Assembly (NCBI RefSeq): GCF_030167925.1
Contig: NZ_JASKUT010000001.1
Span: forward strand, 1,922,001-1,986,000
From: Paenibacillus silviterrae
GTDB lineage: Bacteria; Bacillota; Bacilli; Paenibacillales; NBRC-103111
Length of the DNA: 64,000 bases
Reading direction: 5' to 3'
Positions 25,829 to 34,464 of this stretch are shown here, one piece after another. Made by a program: the position numbers and the translations under genes. The notes beneath the pieces are model-generated. The model made no database searches. It was not told the DNA's origin and saw nothing but the letters and a program-made list of their open reading frames with translations. Position 1 is the stretch's first letter; every line of letters starts with the position of its first letter.

Positions 25829-26221
25829 CTATTGAAGCTGGTATGAGGAGGTCGGTTTCTCGCCGTTCTTGCTCAAAATTTCGTCCACCTGCGATTTCAG
25901 CTTCGGCTCCTTAGCAACAATATCCTCTACCCGATCCAAGCCGGCTTCGTCGGACTTACCCGCTTTCATATTGCTTTTGGATGCGGAAGCCGACTTGTTG
26001 TTCGTACCGGAAGCCGATGCTGAGGCGGAAGTCGATTTGCTCTCAGGAATAAATTCAATGAACGTTTTCTTCGCTTTGTCTACCGTCTGGTCTACAAGGT
26101 CGCTGAAGGAATCGTTCTTGCTGCTGAATGCGGACATCATCATGTTCTTATTTTTGTTGCTCAGATAGATGGTCGCCGCGGCGCCCACTATTCCGCCTAG
26201 GAAGAAAGCTCCAAGTCTCAT
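25829..26221 (-). CDS. YtxH-like membrane-anchored protein
   Basis: About 130 aa. One short glycine-rich membrane helix at the N-terminus (LGAFFLGGIVGAAATIYLS), a helical segment, then a low-complexity linker of Ser/Ala pairs (SASASAS) and a charged tail. The N-terminal pattern is that of YtxH/gas vesicle-like proteins, whose function is unclear. The second ATG is chosen, six bases after GGAGGG. Confidence 0.55.
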   Translation of the reverse strand: MRLGAFFLGGIVGAAATIYLSNKNKNMMMSAFSSKNDSFSDLVDQTVDKAKKTFIEFIPESKSTSASASASGTNNKSASASKSNMKAGKSDEAGLDRVEDIVAKEPKLKSQVDEILSKNGEKPTSSYQLQ

Positions 26222-26324
26222 GCCCATCCCTCCGTTGTTTTGAAATGTGTTCCCCCTTATTTTCCACTGCAACTTTCGTAAACATGCATCATAAATAAAG
26301 GAAACTGAAGGACGTGGAACCGGT

Positions 26325-26570
26325 TTACGAACCGGATGATGACCGAACGAGCTGCCAGCCCCAGAACAGCATGCCGCAAACGAGCAGAATGAATAACCAC
26401 AGCAGCGTCCGATAAAAGATGCGAATCCATCGTTCTCTTTCCGTCGGATGTACCGTTTTGCGCGGCGGAAGGAAGTGGTCGTCCTCTTGACCTTTCCCTC
26501 CGAGCAGCAAGTCCCTTTCTTCTTGGCCTACTCCGATGCCGGTTTCCCTTGAAGTCGTTCTTGAACGCAT
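26325..26570 (-). CDS. Unknown single-pass membrane protein
   Basis: 81 aa: a charged N-terminal half and one transmembrane helix near the C-terminus (LLWLFILLVCGMLFWGWQL). It starts directly after the stop of the CPBP protease gene, so the two are co-translated. Family not recognised. Confidence 0.5.
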   Translation of the reverse strand: MRSRTTSRETGIGVGQEERDLLLGGKGQEDDHFLPPRKTVHPTERERWIRIFYRTLLWLFILLVCGMLFWGWQLVRSSSGS

Positions 26571-27164
26571 TTATTCCTCTCTCCTGTATCTAAGAATGCA
26601 GCCCATCACCAGATCAATGACAAAGTGTGCCACGATGGGAGTCCAAAGCGAGCCAGTCTGTATATATATCCAGCCAAGTCCGTAGCTGATCCCGAACACC
26701 ATTCCCGTCATGAGCCAGTGCTGCAAATAACGAACGTGGATCGCCGCGAACAGGATGCTTGTCCAATAAGGTCCCCAGGCCGCTTGTATCGCTCCGCGAA
26801 AGAGCAGCTCCTCACACACGGACACGACAAAAGAAATAAGAATAATGTGCCAAAGCGGGCGCTCTTTGAACAGCATTTCGTTGATGCCGCCGTCATCGGT
26901 TACTTCCGGGGGGACCCAGCGGCTGACGAGCAAATCGACAAGGATGACGCCCAGTGCAAATAGAATGCCCCAAAGCGCGATTCTACCCGGGTTCATCAAG
27001 GAAAACATCATCTGCAGCGAAGGCTTCTGGAACCAGAGGATCAACAACCCCAATATCAGAACGGCCGCCTGAGTAAGGTAAAGATTGAGTAAAAGAACGC
27101 GGTCATTCAGTTCGTCCAACCGGACTTTACGGAGCCTAAAACGATCAAAGTTAAATTTTTTCAT
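26571..27164 (-). CDS. CPBP intramembrane metalloprotease (YpbD-like)
   Basis: 197 aa with about five membrane helices. The CPBP/Abi motifs are present: motif 1 VCEELLFRGAIQ (EExxxR), motif 2 with VRYLQHWLMTGMVFG, and motif 3 with TPIVAHFVIDLVM (HxxxD/N). Position near ypbH and serA matches ypbD of B. subtilis. CPBP proteins process membrane or prenylated substrates; the target is unknown. Divergent from the next gene on the plus strand. Confidence 0.82.
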   Translation of the reverse strand: MKKFNFDRFRLRKVRLDELNDRVLLLNLYLTQAAVLILGLLILWFQKPSLQMMFSLMNPGRIALWGILFALGVILVDLLVSRWVPPEVTDDGGINEMLFKERPLWHIILISFVVSVCEELLFRGAIQAAWGPYWTSILFAAIHVRYLQHWLMTGMVFGISYGLGWIYIQTGSLWTPIVAHFVIDLVMGCILRYRREE

Positions 27165-27255
27165 GGTTTGTTCCTTTTTTCGACATTATCACCTATACTA
27201 CATATAAGAGTTATAGGTCATATGTAACAAGATTATAAGATAAGGGGTTTGATGT

Positions 27256-28167
27256 ATGGAAAAAAGGCTGACCAAGTCAGACTATTTGTTTGCCGTCACC
27301 TTTATTTTTATGCTTGTCGTAGCCCTAGGAGCCTTCTTTTACGGACTTCAGGTCGGGCAAAACCGGGCTACCGCCAAGTATGAAGAATTCATCGCCAAGC
27401 AAAATGAGGCAAAGCAAGGCTACACGGCCTACCATCAGCAGTATTTGGTATCCTTCTATCATACCATTTATCAGCCGTACAGGGAATTTCACAAAAAGTG
27501 GTTTGAGAAGATGGCCGAGCTCGACACGAACCGTTCGGCGGATGCGTCGCTTATTGTAAAGGATCTGGCCAAGCTGGCGGAAGAAACCTATACGAAGCTG
27601 CAGGAAAAAACGATGCCTGATTCCTCTCCGCTGCTGAAGGAAGCCCTTACGAACTACATGAAGGGACTGAAGCTCTTCGGGGAAGGACTTCGTACATACC
27701 AGTCTAAGGCTAACGCAACGCCCGGCAAGGAATTGGTCAGCCTCTTGAACCAGGACGCCTACCTCGGTGAAGCTAAAAACTTTGCTCTGAAGGCCGAGAA
27801 GGAATATTACGACGCTATCGTCAAATGGAACGAAACCGTGAGCTCCGGCTTTCATCCGATTGATGTAAGCAAGGCTCTGACCGTCAAGGAATGGAGCGGC
27901 ATCGGACTGAACATGAAAAACGACTATGTCGCGCAGCTTATGGTTCAAACGAAAGCTTACAAGGCGTTTACCCCTCAGGACCTGACCGTCCGGATCGACG
28001 AAATGATTGCCTCCGGTCAAGCGGCCAAAATGAATCTTGCCAACGTACAGCAAGTAATGGAGGTTCTGCTCGCGACAGACGCCGTCCGCCCGGGCGACTA
28101 TCAGCGCGGCGGCAGCAAATGGTACGCCAACGAGACATTACCGCAGCTTCCGTTCTTCACGAACTAG
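27256..28167 (+). CDS. Unknown anchored extracytoplasmic protein
   Basis: 303 aa. One membrane helix after a short basic start (FAVTFIFMLVVALGAFFYGL), then a soluble, largely helical and Lys/Glu/Tyr-rich domain of about 260 residues expected outside the cell. No catalytic motif or family is recognised. ATG eight bases after AAGGGG. It is monocistronic on the plus strand, divergent from the CPBP gene and sharing a bidirectional terminator with the rhodanese gene. Confidence 0.65.
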   Translation: MEKRLTKSDYLFAVTFIFMLVVALGAFFYGLQVGQNRATAKYEEFIAKQNEAKQGYTAYHQQYLVSFYHTIYQPYREFHKKWFEKMAELDTNRSADASLIVKDLAKLAEETYTKLQEKTMPDSSPLLKEALTNYMKGLKLFGEGLRTYQSKANATPGKELVSLLNQDAYLGEAKNFALKAEKEYYDAIVKWNETVSSGFHPIDVSKALTVKEWSGIGLNMKNDYVAQLMVQTKAYKAFTPQDLTVRIDEMIASGQAAKMNLANVQQVMEVLLATDAVRPGDYQRGGSKWYANETLPQLPFFTN

Positions 28168-28173
28168 TACATG

Positions 28174-28211
28174 AAAAAACCGTCCAGGCTTCAGCAGCCG
28201 GACGGTTTTTC
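28174..28211. terminator. Bidirectional terminator
   Basis: Stem AAAAACCGTCC/GGACGGTTTTT with a 14-base loop, between two convergent genes; T runs on both strands. Confidence 0.9.
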
Positions 28212-28219
28212 CTTGCGCA

Positions 28220-28546
28220 TTAATCGTACTGGAAGCCTTTCAGCTGGGCTAACGCTGACATCCCGCCCTCTACATTCGTAACGAGCTCGTAGCCCCGCTG
28301 CCGCATATAATAGCAAACATTGGCGCTGCGAACGCCATGTGCGCAAACCACATAAATCGTCCGATCCTGGGGAAGCTCCGGCAGTCTGGCAGGGATCGTG
28401 TTCATCGGCATGAGAACAGCCTCTTCCAAATGATAGTAATCCCATTCCATCGGCTCGCGCACGTCGATGAACAGAGCGTCCTTGAGCCCTTCTTTCTCCA
28501 GCTTCTGTAAAAATTCCTCCGGCTCAATACTTGAAAACGGATCCAT
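28220..28546 (-). CDS. Rhodanese-like sulfurtransferase
   Basis: 108 aa, one rhodanese domain. LFIDVREPMEWDYYHLEEA and the active-site loop VCAHGVRSANV with the catalytic Cys are clear, and the C-terminal helix follows NVEGGM. Single-domain cytoplasmic rhodaneses carry persulfide sulfur; the partner here is not known. ATG start; followed by the convergent terminator. Confidence 0.88.
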   Translation of the reverse strand: MDPFSSIEPEEFLQKLEKEGLKDALFIDVREPMEWDYYHLEEAVLMPMNTIPARLPELPQDRTIYVVCAHGVRSANVCYYMRQRGYELVTNVEGGMSALAQLKGFQYD

Positions 28547-28601
28547 ATTTATCCCCCCTGTGGATTTCGACTATTTACAAGAATAATCAAAACGACACCT
28601 A

Positions 28602-28631
28602 TTGACAAGGCTAAAATTCCCATGGTACGCT
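28602..28631 (+). promoter_or_regulatory. Promoter of the serA T-box
   Basis: TTGACA with an 18-base spacer to TACGCT (weak -10 preceded by ATGG), about 30 bases before the T-box stem I. Confidence 0.5.
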
Positions 28632-28660
28632 AGTAAAAAATCTTCATCCCGCTTTAAAGC

Positions 28661-28927
28661 CTTGACGGAGCAAAGCATGAAACGAATACGTCAGAGAGCC
28701 GGTGGACGGTGCGAACCGGTCGCATTCCTTATGCTTAAGCACTCCCGAGTTGCTGCATTGAACCTTAGTAGGTGCAGTCGGTTGGAACCCGTTATCCCTT
28801 CCAGGTCAGCTTGACCGACTGAGGCCGCACGCGTGAGCATGCGGTGAATTAGGGTGGTACCACGAGAGTTAACTCTTCGTCCCTTGTATACGCTAGACGT
28901 ATCGGGATTGGGGAGTTTTTATTTTTT
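28661..28927 (+). promoter_or_regulatory. T-box riboswitch, specifier AGC (serine)
   Basis: A tRNA-sensing leader upstream of serA. Stem I contains AGAGAG and the GGTG/distal loop part; the specifier loop lies between the helices GGAG/CTCC and AAGCAT/ATGCTT, and its 3' side reads AAGCA, giving codon AGC (Ser) at 28738-28740 followed by A. The T-box sequence AGGGTGGTACCACGAG is at 28851-28866. The terminator (28871-28927) pairs AACTC..TCCC with GGGA..GAGTT and ends in TTTTTATTTTTTT. Uncharged tRNA-Ser(GCU) should favour antitermination and raise SerA. Confidence 0.93.
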
Positions 28928-28956
28928 TAGAATACAAAGTGGAGGTTGGAGAGAAC

Positions 28957-30540
28957 ATGTTTAAAGTATTGGTTATGGATGGCATCAGCGATATGGGGAT
29001 TCAATTGCTGTATGATGCACCGGATGTAGAGGTAGAGAAGAAAAACGGATTAAGCGAGGACGAGCTCGTTGCCATTATCGATGGCTATGACGCATTGCTC
29101 GTTCGCAGTGCGACGAAAGTGACGGAGCGCATCATGAACGCGTCGTCCCGTCTGAAGGTTGTCGGACGCGCGGGTGTAGGCGTAGATAATATTGACCTGG
29201 AAGCCGCTACAAAGCGCGGTATTGTCGTCATCAACGCACCTGACGGTAACACCATCGCTACCTGTGAGCTGACCTTCGCGATGATGATGTCCATCGCCCG
29301 TTCCATTCCTCAGGCGTACAAGAAAACCGTTAGCGGCGAATGGGACCGCAAAACGTTCGTCGGCGTCGAGCTGCGCAATAAGGTGCTTGGAATTATGGGA
29401 ATGGGCCGTATCGGAAGCGAGGTTGCCAAGCGCGCCAAGGTATTCGGTATGGAGGTTATGGGTTATGACCCTTTCCTGACGGAAGAGCGCGCCGAGAAGA
29501 TCGGCATCAAGCTGGCCACCGTGAATGAAATTTGCGCCCAGGCTGACTTCATTACCGTTCATACTCCGCTTACGAACGAAACACGCCATATGATCTCCCG
29601 TCCGCAATTCGAGATCATGAAGAAAGGCGCCCGTATCATTAACTGTGCACGCGGCGGCATTATCGATGAGATGGCCCTGGTAGAAGCGATTGATTCCGGT
29701 ATTGTAGCCGGAGCCGCTTTCGACGTATTCGAGCAGGAACCGCCTCAAGCAGATCATCCGTTCTTGAATAATCCAAAGATTGTGGTAACCCCTCATCTCG
29801 GAGCTTCGACAGTGGAAGCGCAAGAGAACGTGGCGATCGACGTTTCCGAAGAAGTGCTTCACATTCTGCGCAGCGAGCCGTTCAAGAATGCGGTTAATAT
29901 GCCTCCGGTTCCTGCGAATATTTTGAACAAGCTGCAGCCTTACTTCAACCTCGGCGAGAAGATGGGACAATTCCTCGGCCAAGAGATTGAAGGCGCGGTG
30001 AATGAAATTATCGTCAGCTACTCCGGTGAGCTTAGCGATGTGGATACGGCGCCGCTCACAAGATATATCGTAAAGGGTGTTCTTGATCATCAGCTGGAAG
30101 GCGTCAACCTGGTTAATGCCATGCACTTGGCGAAAACTCGCGGTGTGAACATTGTGACCCAGCAGTCTACGGCATCGAAGACGTTCACAAACCTTGTTTC
30201 CGTTACGTTGAAGTCGAAGAACGAGCAGCGCACGCTGGCAGGCACCCTGCTTGCAGGCTACGGCGAGCGCATCGTGCAAATCGATCAATATCCTGTCGAT
30301 ATCGCACCTGCCGGCAACCTGCTGCTCATTTCCCACAACGACCGTCCGGGAATTATCGGTAAGGTAGGTACGCTGCTCGGAAGCAATGATGTCAATATCG
30401 CCACCATGCAGGTTGGGCGTAAGGTCGTCGGCGGCTCCGCGATCATGGTGCTCACGACTGACAAGCAAACACCGAAGCCGGTAATTGATCAGCTGACGCA
30501 GCTTCCTGAGATCGATCACGTTCGTGAGCTTTCGCTCTAA
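28957..30540 (+). CDS. serA: D-3-phosphoglycerate dehydrogenase
   Basis: About 527 aa. Oxidises 3-phosphoglycerate, the first step of serine synthesis. Layout: substrate/NAD domains (residues 1-310) with [27 protein letters not shown] and the catalytic His in TPHLGAST; an ASB domain; and a C-terminal ACT domain beginning [16 protein letters not shown], the serine-feedback part. ATG after GGAGAGAAC; a GTG six codons earlier lies before this site. Controlled by the Ser T-box. Confidence 0.97.
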   Translation: MFKVLVMDGISDMGIQLLYDAPDVEVEKKNGLSEDELVAIIDGYDALLVRSATKVTERIMNASSRLKVVGRAGVGVDNIDLEAATKRGIVVINAPDGNTIATCELTFAMMMSIARSIPQAYKKTVSGEWDRKTFVGVELRNKVLGIMGMGRIGSEVAKRAKVFGMEVMGYDPFLTEERAEKIGIKLATVNEICAQADFITVHTPLTNETRHMISRPQFEIMKKGARIINCARGGIIDEMALVEAIDSGIVAGAAFDVFEQEPPQADHPFLNNPKIVVTPHLGASTVEAQENVAIDVSEEVLHILRSEPFKNAVNMPPVPANILNKLQPYFNLGEKMGQFLGQEIEGAVNEIIVSYSGELSDVDTAPLTRYIVKGVLDHQLEGVNLVNAMHLAKTRGVNIVTQQSTASKTFTNLVSVTLKSKNEQRTLAGTLLAGYGERIVQIDQYPVDIAPAGNLLLISHNDRPGIIGKVGTLLGSNDVNIATMQVGRKVVGGSAIMVLTTDKQTPKPVIDQLTQLPEIDHVRELSL

Positions 30541-30583
30541 TTCGATTGTTTCACAAGCAACAAGATAAAGCATGTTTTTTCAA

Positions 30584-30628
30584 CAAAAAGAGAGAGCATC
30601 CGAGAATTCCCGGATGCTCTCTCTTTGC
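30584..30628. terminator. Bidirectional terminator between serA and resE
   Basis: Near-perfect 16-pair hairpin AAAGAGAGAGCATCCG/CGGATGCTCTCTCTTT, serving both convergent genes. Confidence 0.92.
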
Positions 30629-30630
30629 TT

Positions 30631-32454
30631 TTATGACAGTCGGAGCGGAAGGGTGATAGAAAATGTCGTCCCTTGTCCGACATGGCTCTTCACTTGTACG
30701 GCCCCATGATGCGCTTCTACGATGTTTTTGACGATGGCAAGGCCTAACCCTGTCCCGCCCGAAGCGCCGCGTGTACGAGCTTTATCCGCCTTGTAGAAGC
30801 GTTCGAAGATGAAAGGCAAATCCTCCGGCGGGATCCCTTGGCCCTGATCGGATATTTCAATCAATGCCGCGTCCTCCCCCTTCCACTTCGTGCGTTCAGC
30901 GCTAATGCGGATCTGGGCCCCGGAAGGCGTATGGCGAAGCGCGTTATCCAGCAGGTTCGTCAGCACCTGCTCCAGCCGATCCTCGTCCGCCTGCTCCAGG
31001 ATCAGCTCGCCTTCAGGCAGATCATGCTGCATGGAAATGCCCCGTTCTTTGGAAAGCGCCGCAAACTTGCGATGAATTCGTTTCAGGAAGGGGACTATCT
31101 CCAGCTCCCGGAAATGAAGCTCGATATTCCCCGTCTCCATCCTAGCCAGGTCAAGCAAATCCCTGACCAGCCTGCCCATACGAAGCGACTCGTCATAGAT
31201 CACCTGAGCCAGCTCATTGCGTTCCTCAGGAGAAGCGGCGATATCGTCGAGCAACGCTTCACTGTAGCCCTGAAGCATAGAGAGCGGCGTTCTCAGTTCA
31301 TGAGATACGTTAGCCACAAAGTCCTTGCGCAGCTTATCCAGGCGATGCTCCTCCGTCACGTCACGAAGAACGGCGACTACTCCTCGAACGACATCTTGAG
31401 AATAAAGCGGAGCCATCACGACGGACCATACCTCGTTCTGCACATGAAGCTTGGAGGTCATCTCCTTGGCATGCTGGATTACGGCCTCGAACAGCTGCCT
31501 CATCGGCTCCGGTACCGACTCCTTCACAAACATCAGCTCATCCGCATCCATCCGTTCCGAAGCATCCTCGCCCCAGCCAAGCTCCTTCCAATCATGAATG
31601 ATCTTTTCCCCTTGAGGGTTCATCAGGATGACATGGCCATCAGCATCAAAGGTGATGACAGCGTCCGCCATGCTTCGCAGAATGCTGGAGAGATGCTCCT
31701 TCTCGTGGCTTAACGCCTTAATCGTGTCCGACAGCTCCTCTCCCATGTGGTTGAAGGTTTTGCCGAGCTCGCCGATTTCATCGGAGGACCCGATGGGAAC
31801 TCGCGTGCCATACTCTCCGTGGGAGATCAGATCGGCAGCCTTTTTCAGCTGCAGCAAGGGCTGTGTGATCTTCGACGACAGGAAGAAGGCAAAGAAGGTG
31901 GTCATGGAAAAGCCGATGACACCAACGACAACGAATAGCTTTTTTACATACGACTGCGTTTCCTCAAAGGACTGCGTCAGCTGATACAAAATCACCGAGC
32001 CGGTGATCGATTGATTGACCTCGGACACAAGCGGTACAGCCACAGCGATATAGTCATCCTTGACCATGGAAAATACCGAGCCTGAAGCTCCGCTAAAAAC
32101 CTCATGAAGCTCCTGTTTTGTGAAGAAATCCTGATAATGCAGGTTCCCCTCCCGCACTCCCTCGACGGAAACCGGAGCCTCCTGATAGGCCGAGTTCAGA
32201 AGAATAATCGAAGCATCCTGAGCGCTCAGCAGCTCGCCCACCACTTGGATGTAGCGATGGTCCTCCATATGCATTGCTATTCCGCCCGCCACCTTGAGCG
32301 CAAGACGCTGAAGATTCTCCGTCTGGTCCTGTGATTTCGGGAAGGAGGTTTCGATGAACTGGAATAAAAAAAGGCTGAGGATCAACAAAACGACGATAAC
32401 CATCGTGGTGATTGTCAGCCAAAGCTTACCTACAACACTTTTTAGTAGAAACAC
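30631..32454 (-). CDS. resE: Sensor histidine kinase ResE
   Basis: 607 aa. Two transmembrane helices (about residues 8-32 and 170-192) enclose an extracytoplasmic sensor; then HAMP (SSDEIGELGKTFNHM), a PAS domain (ITFDADGHVILMNPQGE), HisKA with SHELRTPLSMLQGY, and HATPase with NLLDNALRHTPSG, DQGQGIP and GTGLGLAIVK. GTG start two bases after the resD stop. With ResD it controls anaerobic and cytochrome genes, including resABC. Confidence 0.93.
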   Translation of the reverse strand: MFLLKSVVGKLWLTITTMVIVVLLILSLFLFQFIETSFPKSQDQTENLQRLALKVAGGIAMHMEDHRYIQVVGELLSAQDASIILLNSAYQEAPVSVEGVREGNLHYQDFFTKQELHEVFSGASGSVFSMVKDDYIAVAVPLVSEVNQSITGSVILYQLTQSFEETQSYVKKLFVVVGVIGFSMTTFFAFFLSSKITQPLLQLKKAADLISHGEYGTRVPIGSSDEIGELGKTFNHMGEELSDTIKALSHEKEHLSSILRSMADAVITFDADGHVILMNPQGEKIIHDWKELGWGEDASERMDADELMFVKESVPEPMRQLFEAVIQHAKEMTSKLHVQNEVWSVVMAPLYSQDVVRGVVAVLRDVTEEHRLDKLRKDFVANVSHELRTPLSMLQGYSEALLDDIAASPEERNELAQVIYDESLRMGRLVRDLLDLARMETGNIELHFRELEIVPFLKRIHRKFAALSKERGISMQHDLPEGELILEQADEDRLEQVLTNLLDNALRHTPSGAQIRISAERTKWKGEDAALIEISDQGQGIPPEDLPFIFERFYKADKARTRGASGGTGLGLAIVKNIVEAHHGAVQVKSHVGQGTTFSITLPLRLS

Positions 32455-32455
32455 G

Positions 32456-33172
32456 TTATTTCGGCACCTCGAGCTTATAGCCTACGCCCCACACGGTGGT
32501 GATCATGGAGGCCGCCTCCGGCGATACCTTGTTCAGCTTCTCGCGCAAACGTTTCACATGCGTATCCACGGTACGCAGATCTCCGAAAAATTCATAGTTC
32601 CATACATCCTTCAACAGCTCTTCGCGAGAAAACACTTTATCCGGCGATACCGCCAAATAATGAAGAAGCTCATACTCTTTCGGCGTTAGCGCTACCTCTT
32701 GTCCCCCGGCGGTCACGCGATGAGCGTCATGCTCAATGACCAAATTCGGAAACACGATGTTGTTGCTGGAGTTCACTTCTTTGGACAAATAAGCCGTAAC
32801 CGAGGATCGCCGCAGGATGGCCTTCACCCGGTAGATTACCTCACGAGGACTAAACGGCTTGACGACATAATCGTCGGCTCCCGATTCGAAGCCCTGCACG
32901 CGGTTCGTTTCCTCTCCCTTTGCGGTAAGCATAATGACCGGGGTGGACTTGAACTGGCGAAGTCTTGCGCACACCTCGTTGCCGTCGATCCCCGGCAGCA
33001 TGACATCCAGCAGGATCAAATCATAATCGGTCTCGACCGCTTTGCGAAGGGCGGTTTCCCCGTCCTCCGCCTCGTCGATCACGTAGTTCTCTTTCTCCAG
33101 ATACATGCGAAGCAAGCGGCGAATGCGCTCTTCATCATCAACAACCAAAATAGTGGCTTTCGTATCTGACAT
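32456..33172 (-). CDS. resD: Response regulator ResD
   Basis: About 238 aa, OmpR/PhoB family. Receiver: ILVVDDEERIRRLL, phospho-acceptor Asp in LILLDVMLPGIDG, and PVIMLTAKGEE. C-terminal winged helix with GDLRTVDTHVKRLREKLN and VWGVGYKLE. The ATG at MSDTKAT is used. Directly upstream of resE and downstream of resC: the resABCDE order of B. subtilis. Confidence 0.94.
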   Translation of the reverse strand: MSDTKATILVVDDEERIRRLLRMYLEKENYVIDEAEDGETALRKAVETDYDLILLDVMLPGIDGNEVCARLRQFKSTPVIMLTAKGEETNRVQGFESGADDYVVKPFSPREVIYRVKAILRRSSVTAYLSKEVNSSNNIVFPNLVIEHDAHRVTAGGQEVALTPKEYELLHYLAVSPDKVFSREELLKDVWNYEFFGDLRTVDTHVKRLREKLNKVSPEAASMITTVWGVGYKLEVPK

Positions 33173-33208
33173 CGTCCTCAACCCTCTCTATTAGTTATCC
33201 CCCAGCGA

Positions 33209-34456
33209 TTAAGCCCCGGAATAAGAGTGCAAGCCTGCAATGACCAGATTCACGCCCACGAGCGTGAACATCACCACCAGGAAACCGACCACGGACAGCC
33301 AGGCGGATTTCTTTCCCTGCCAGCCGCGGGACAGCCTGAAATGCAAATAGGCGGCGTAGAAAAGCCAAACGATCAGCGCCCATACTTCCTTGGGATCCCA
33401 GCCCCAAAAACGTCCCCATGCCTCGGCAGCCCAGATCATCGCGAAAATCAAAGCGCCTAGCGTAAAGATCGGATACCCGATCGCAATCGCGCGATAGCTG
33501 ATTTCATCCACATCCTCCGGATCAATGCCCTTCAAGTAAGGCTGAATCGCCTGTCCGAGCGGCTTTCGGATGATCAACCGAAGAATGGCATACAAGATCG
33601 CCCCGCACAAGACGGACCAGATGACGGTATTAAACTTTCTGCCCGCATTGGCACCCTTCATCCAGCTAGGCGATTCGAAGAGCGGCTCCGTCATGCCGAG
33701 GAACGGCTTCATCTCGACCGTCTCTCCCTCATAAGGCTTAACGATCGGCGGAAGCACGTAAGTGACGTTCTGCTTCACCGTCGTAGGGTTGTTGTTCTGA
33801 TCAACCGCCTCTACATTGTTGGAGAACACCGCCTTATAGCCCGACGCGTTAAACCCGAAAATGGCGGCCACGAAAGCAATAATCATAATCAGGGAGAAAA
33901 TTGTAAACTCCACACCGCGCTGCTCACGGCGGTCTCCCTTGCTTGTTCCCGTAAAATTCACGCTCTGCAGCAAATACATCAAGCCGGCGGCAAAGCCTAC
34001 GGCGAAGAAGGCCTCTCCCAGCGCTGCCGTCGTAACGTGAATTTTCAGCCAGTAGCTCTGCAGTGCAGGAATCAGCGGCTGAATTTCTTTGGGGAATACC
34101 GAAGCGTAGGCGATAATAATGACCGCCACCGGAACGGCAAACACGCCAAGCACTGCGATTCGATATAATAAATATACTATCAGAAAGGCCAGGACAATCA
34201 TCATGCCGAGGAAGGTCATGAACTCAAACATGTTGCTCGTAGGAATGTGTCCCGCTTCCGCCCATCGAAGGAAGAAAAAGGCCAAATGAGCGGCAAAGCC
34301 TGCCGAGGTGAGCCCGAAGGATATCCATCCCCAGCGCTTCGCATAGGCTTCGGGGTCGTCTACCCCAAATTTTTTGCCGGCAATCGCAATGACGAAGCCG
34401 ACAAAGGCGAAGCAATATACAAAAAAGGAAATCAATAAAAACGAACTGCTGTTCAC
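33209..34456 (-). CDS. resC: Cytochrome c biogenesis protein ResC (CcsA-type)
   Basis: 415 aa with about eight membrane helices. The heme-handling WWD-like motif is visible in WAAEAWGRFWGWDPKEVWAL, and conserved His residues flank it. With ResB it forms the system II complex that exports heme and attaches it to apocytochromes c. GTG start with GGAGTG upstream. It starts eight bases after the resB stop. Confidence 0.94.
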   Translation of the reverse strand: MNSSSFLLISFFVYCFAFVGFVIAIAGKKFGVDDPEAYAKRWGWISFGLTSAGFAAHLAFFFLRWAEAGHIPTSNMFEFMTFLGMMIVLAFLIVYLLYRIAVLGVFAVPVAVIIIAYASVFPKEIQPLIPALQSYWLKIHVTTAALGEAFFAVGFAAGLMYLLQSVNFTGTSKGDRREQRGVEFTIFSLIMIIAFVAAIFGFNASGYKAVFSNNVEAVDQNNNPTTVKQNVTYVLPPIVKPYEGETVEMKPFLGMTEPLFESPSWMKGANAGRKFNTVIWSVLCGAILYAILRLIIRKPLGQAIQPYLKGIDPEDVDEISYRAIAIGYPIFTLGALIFAMIWAAEAWGRFWGWDPKEVWALIVWLFYAAYLHFRLSRGWQGKKSAWLSVVGFLVVMFTLVGVNLVIAGLHSYSGA

Positions 34457-34464
34457 GCGTTATA

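Noticed and set aside
29050-30573. 507-codon open frame on the minus strand opposite serA
   Set aside because: serA has full-length homology, a T-box and a ribosome site; the opposite frame has no recognisable domain and is a codon-bias shadow.
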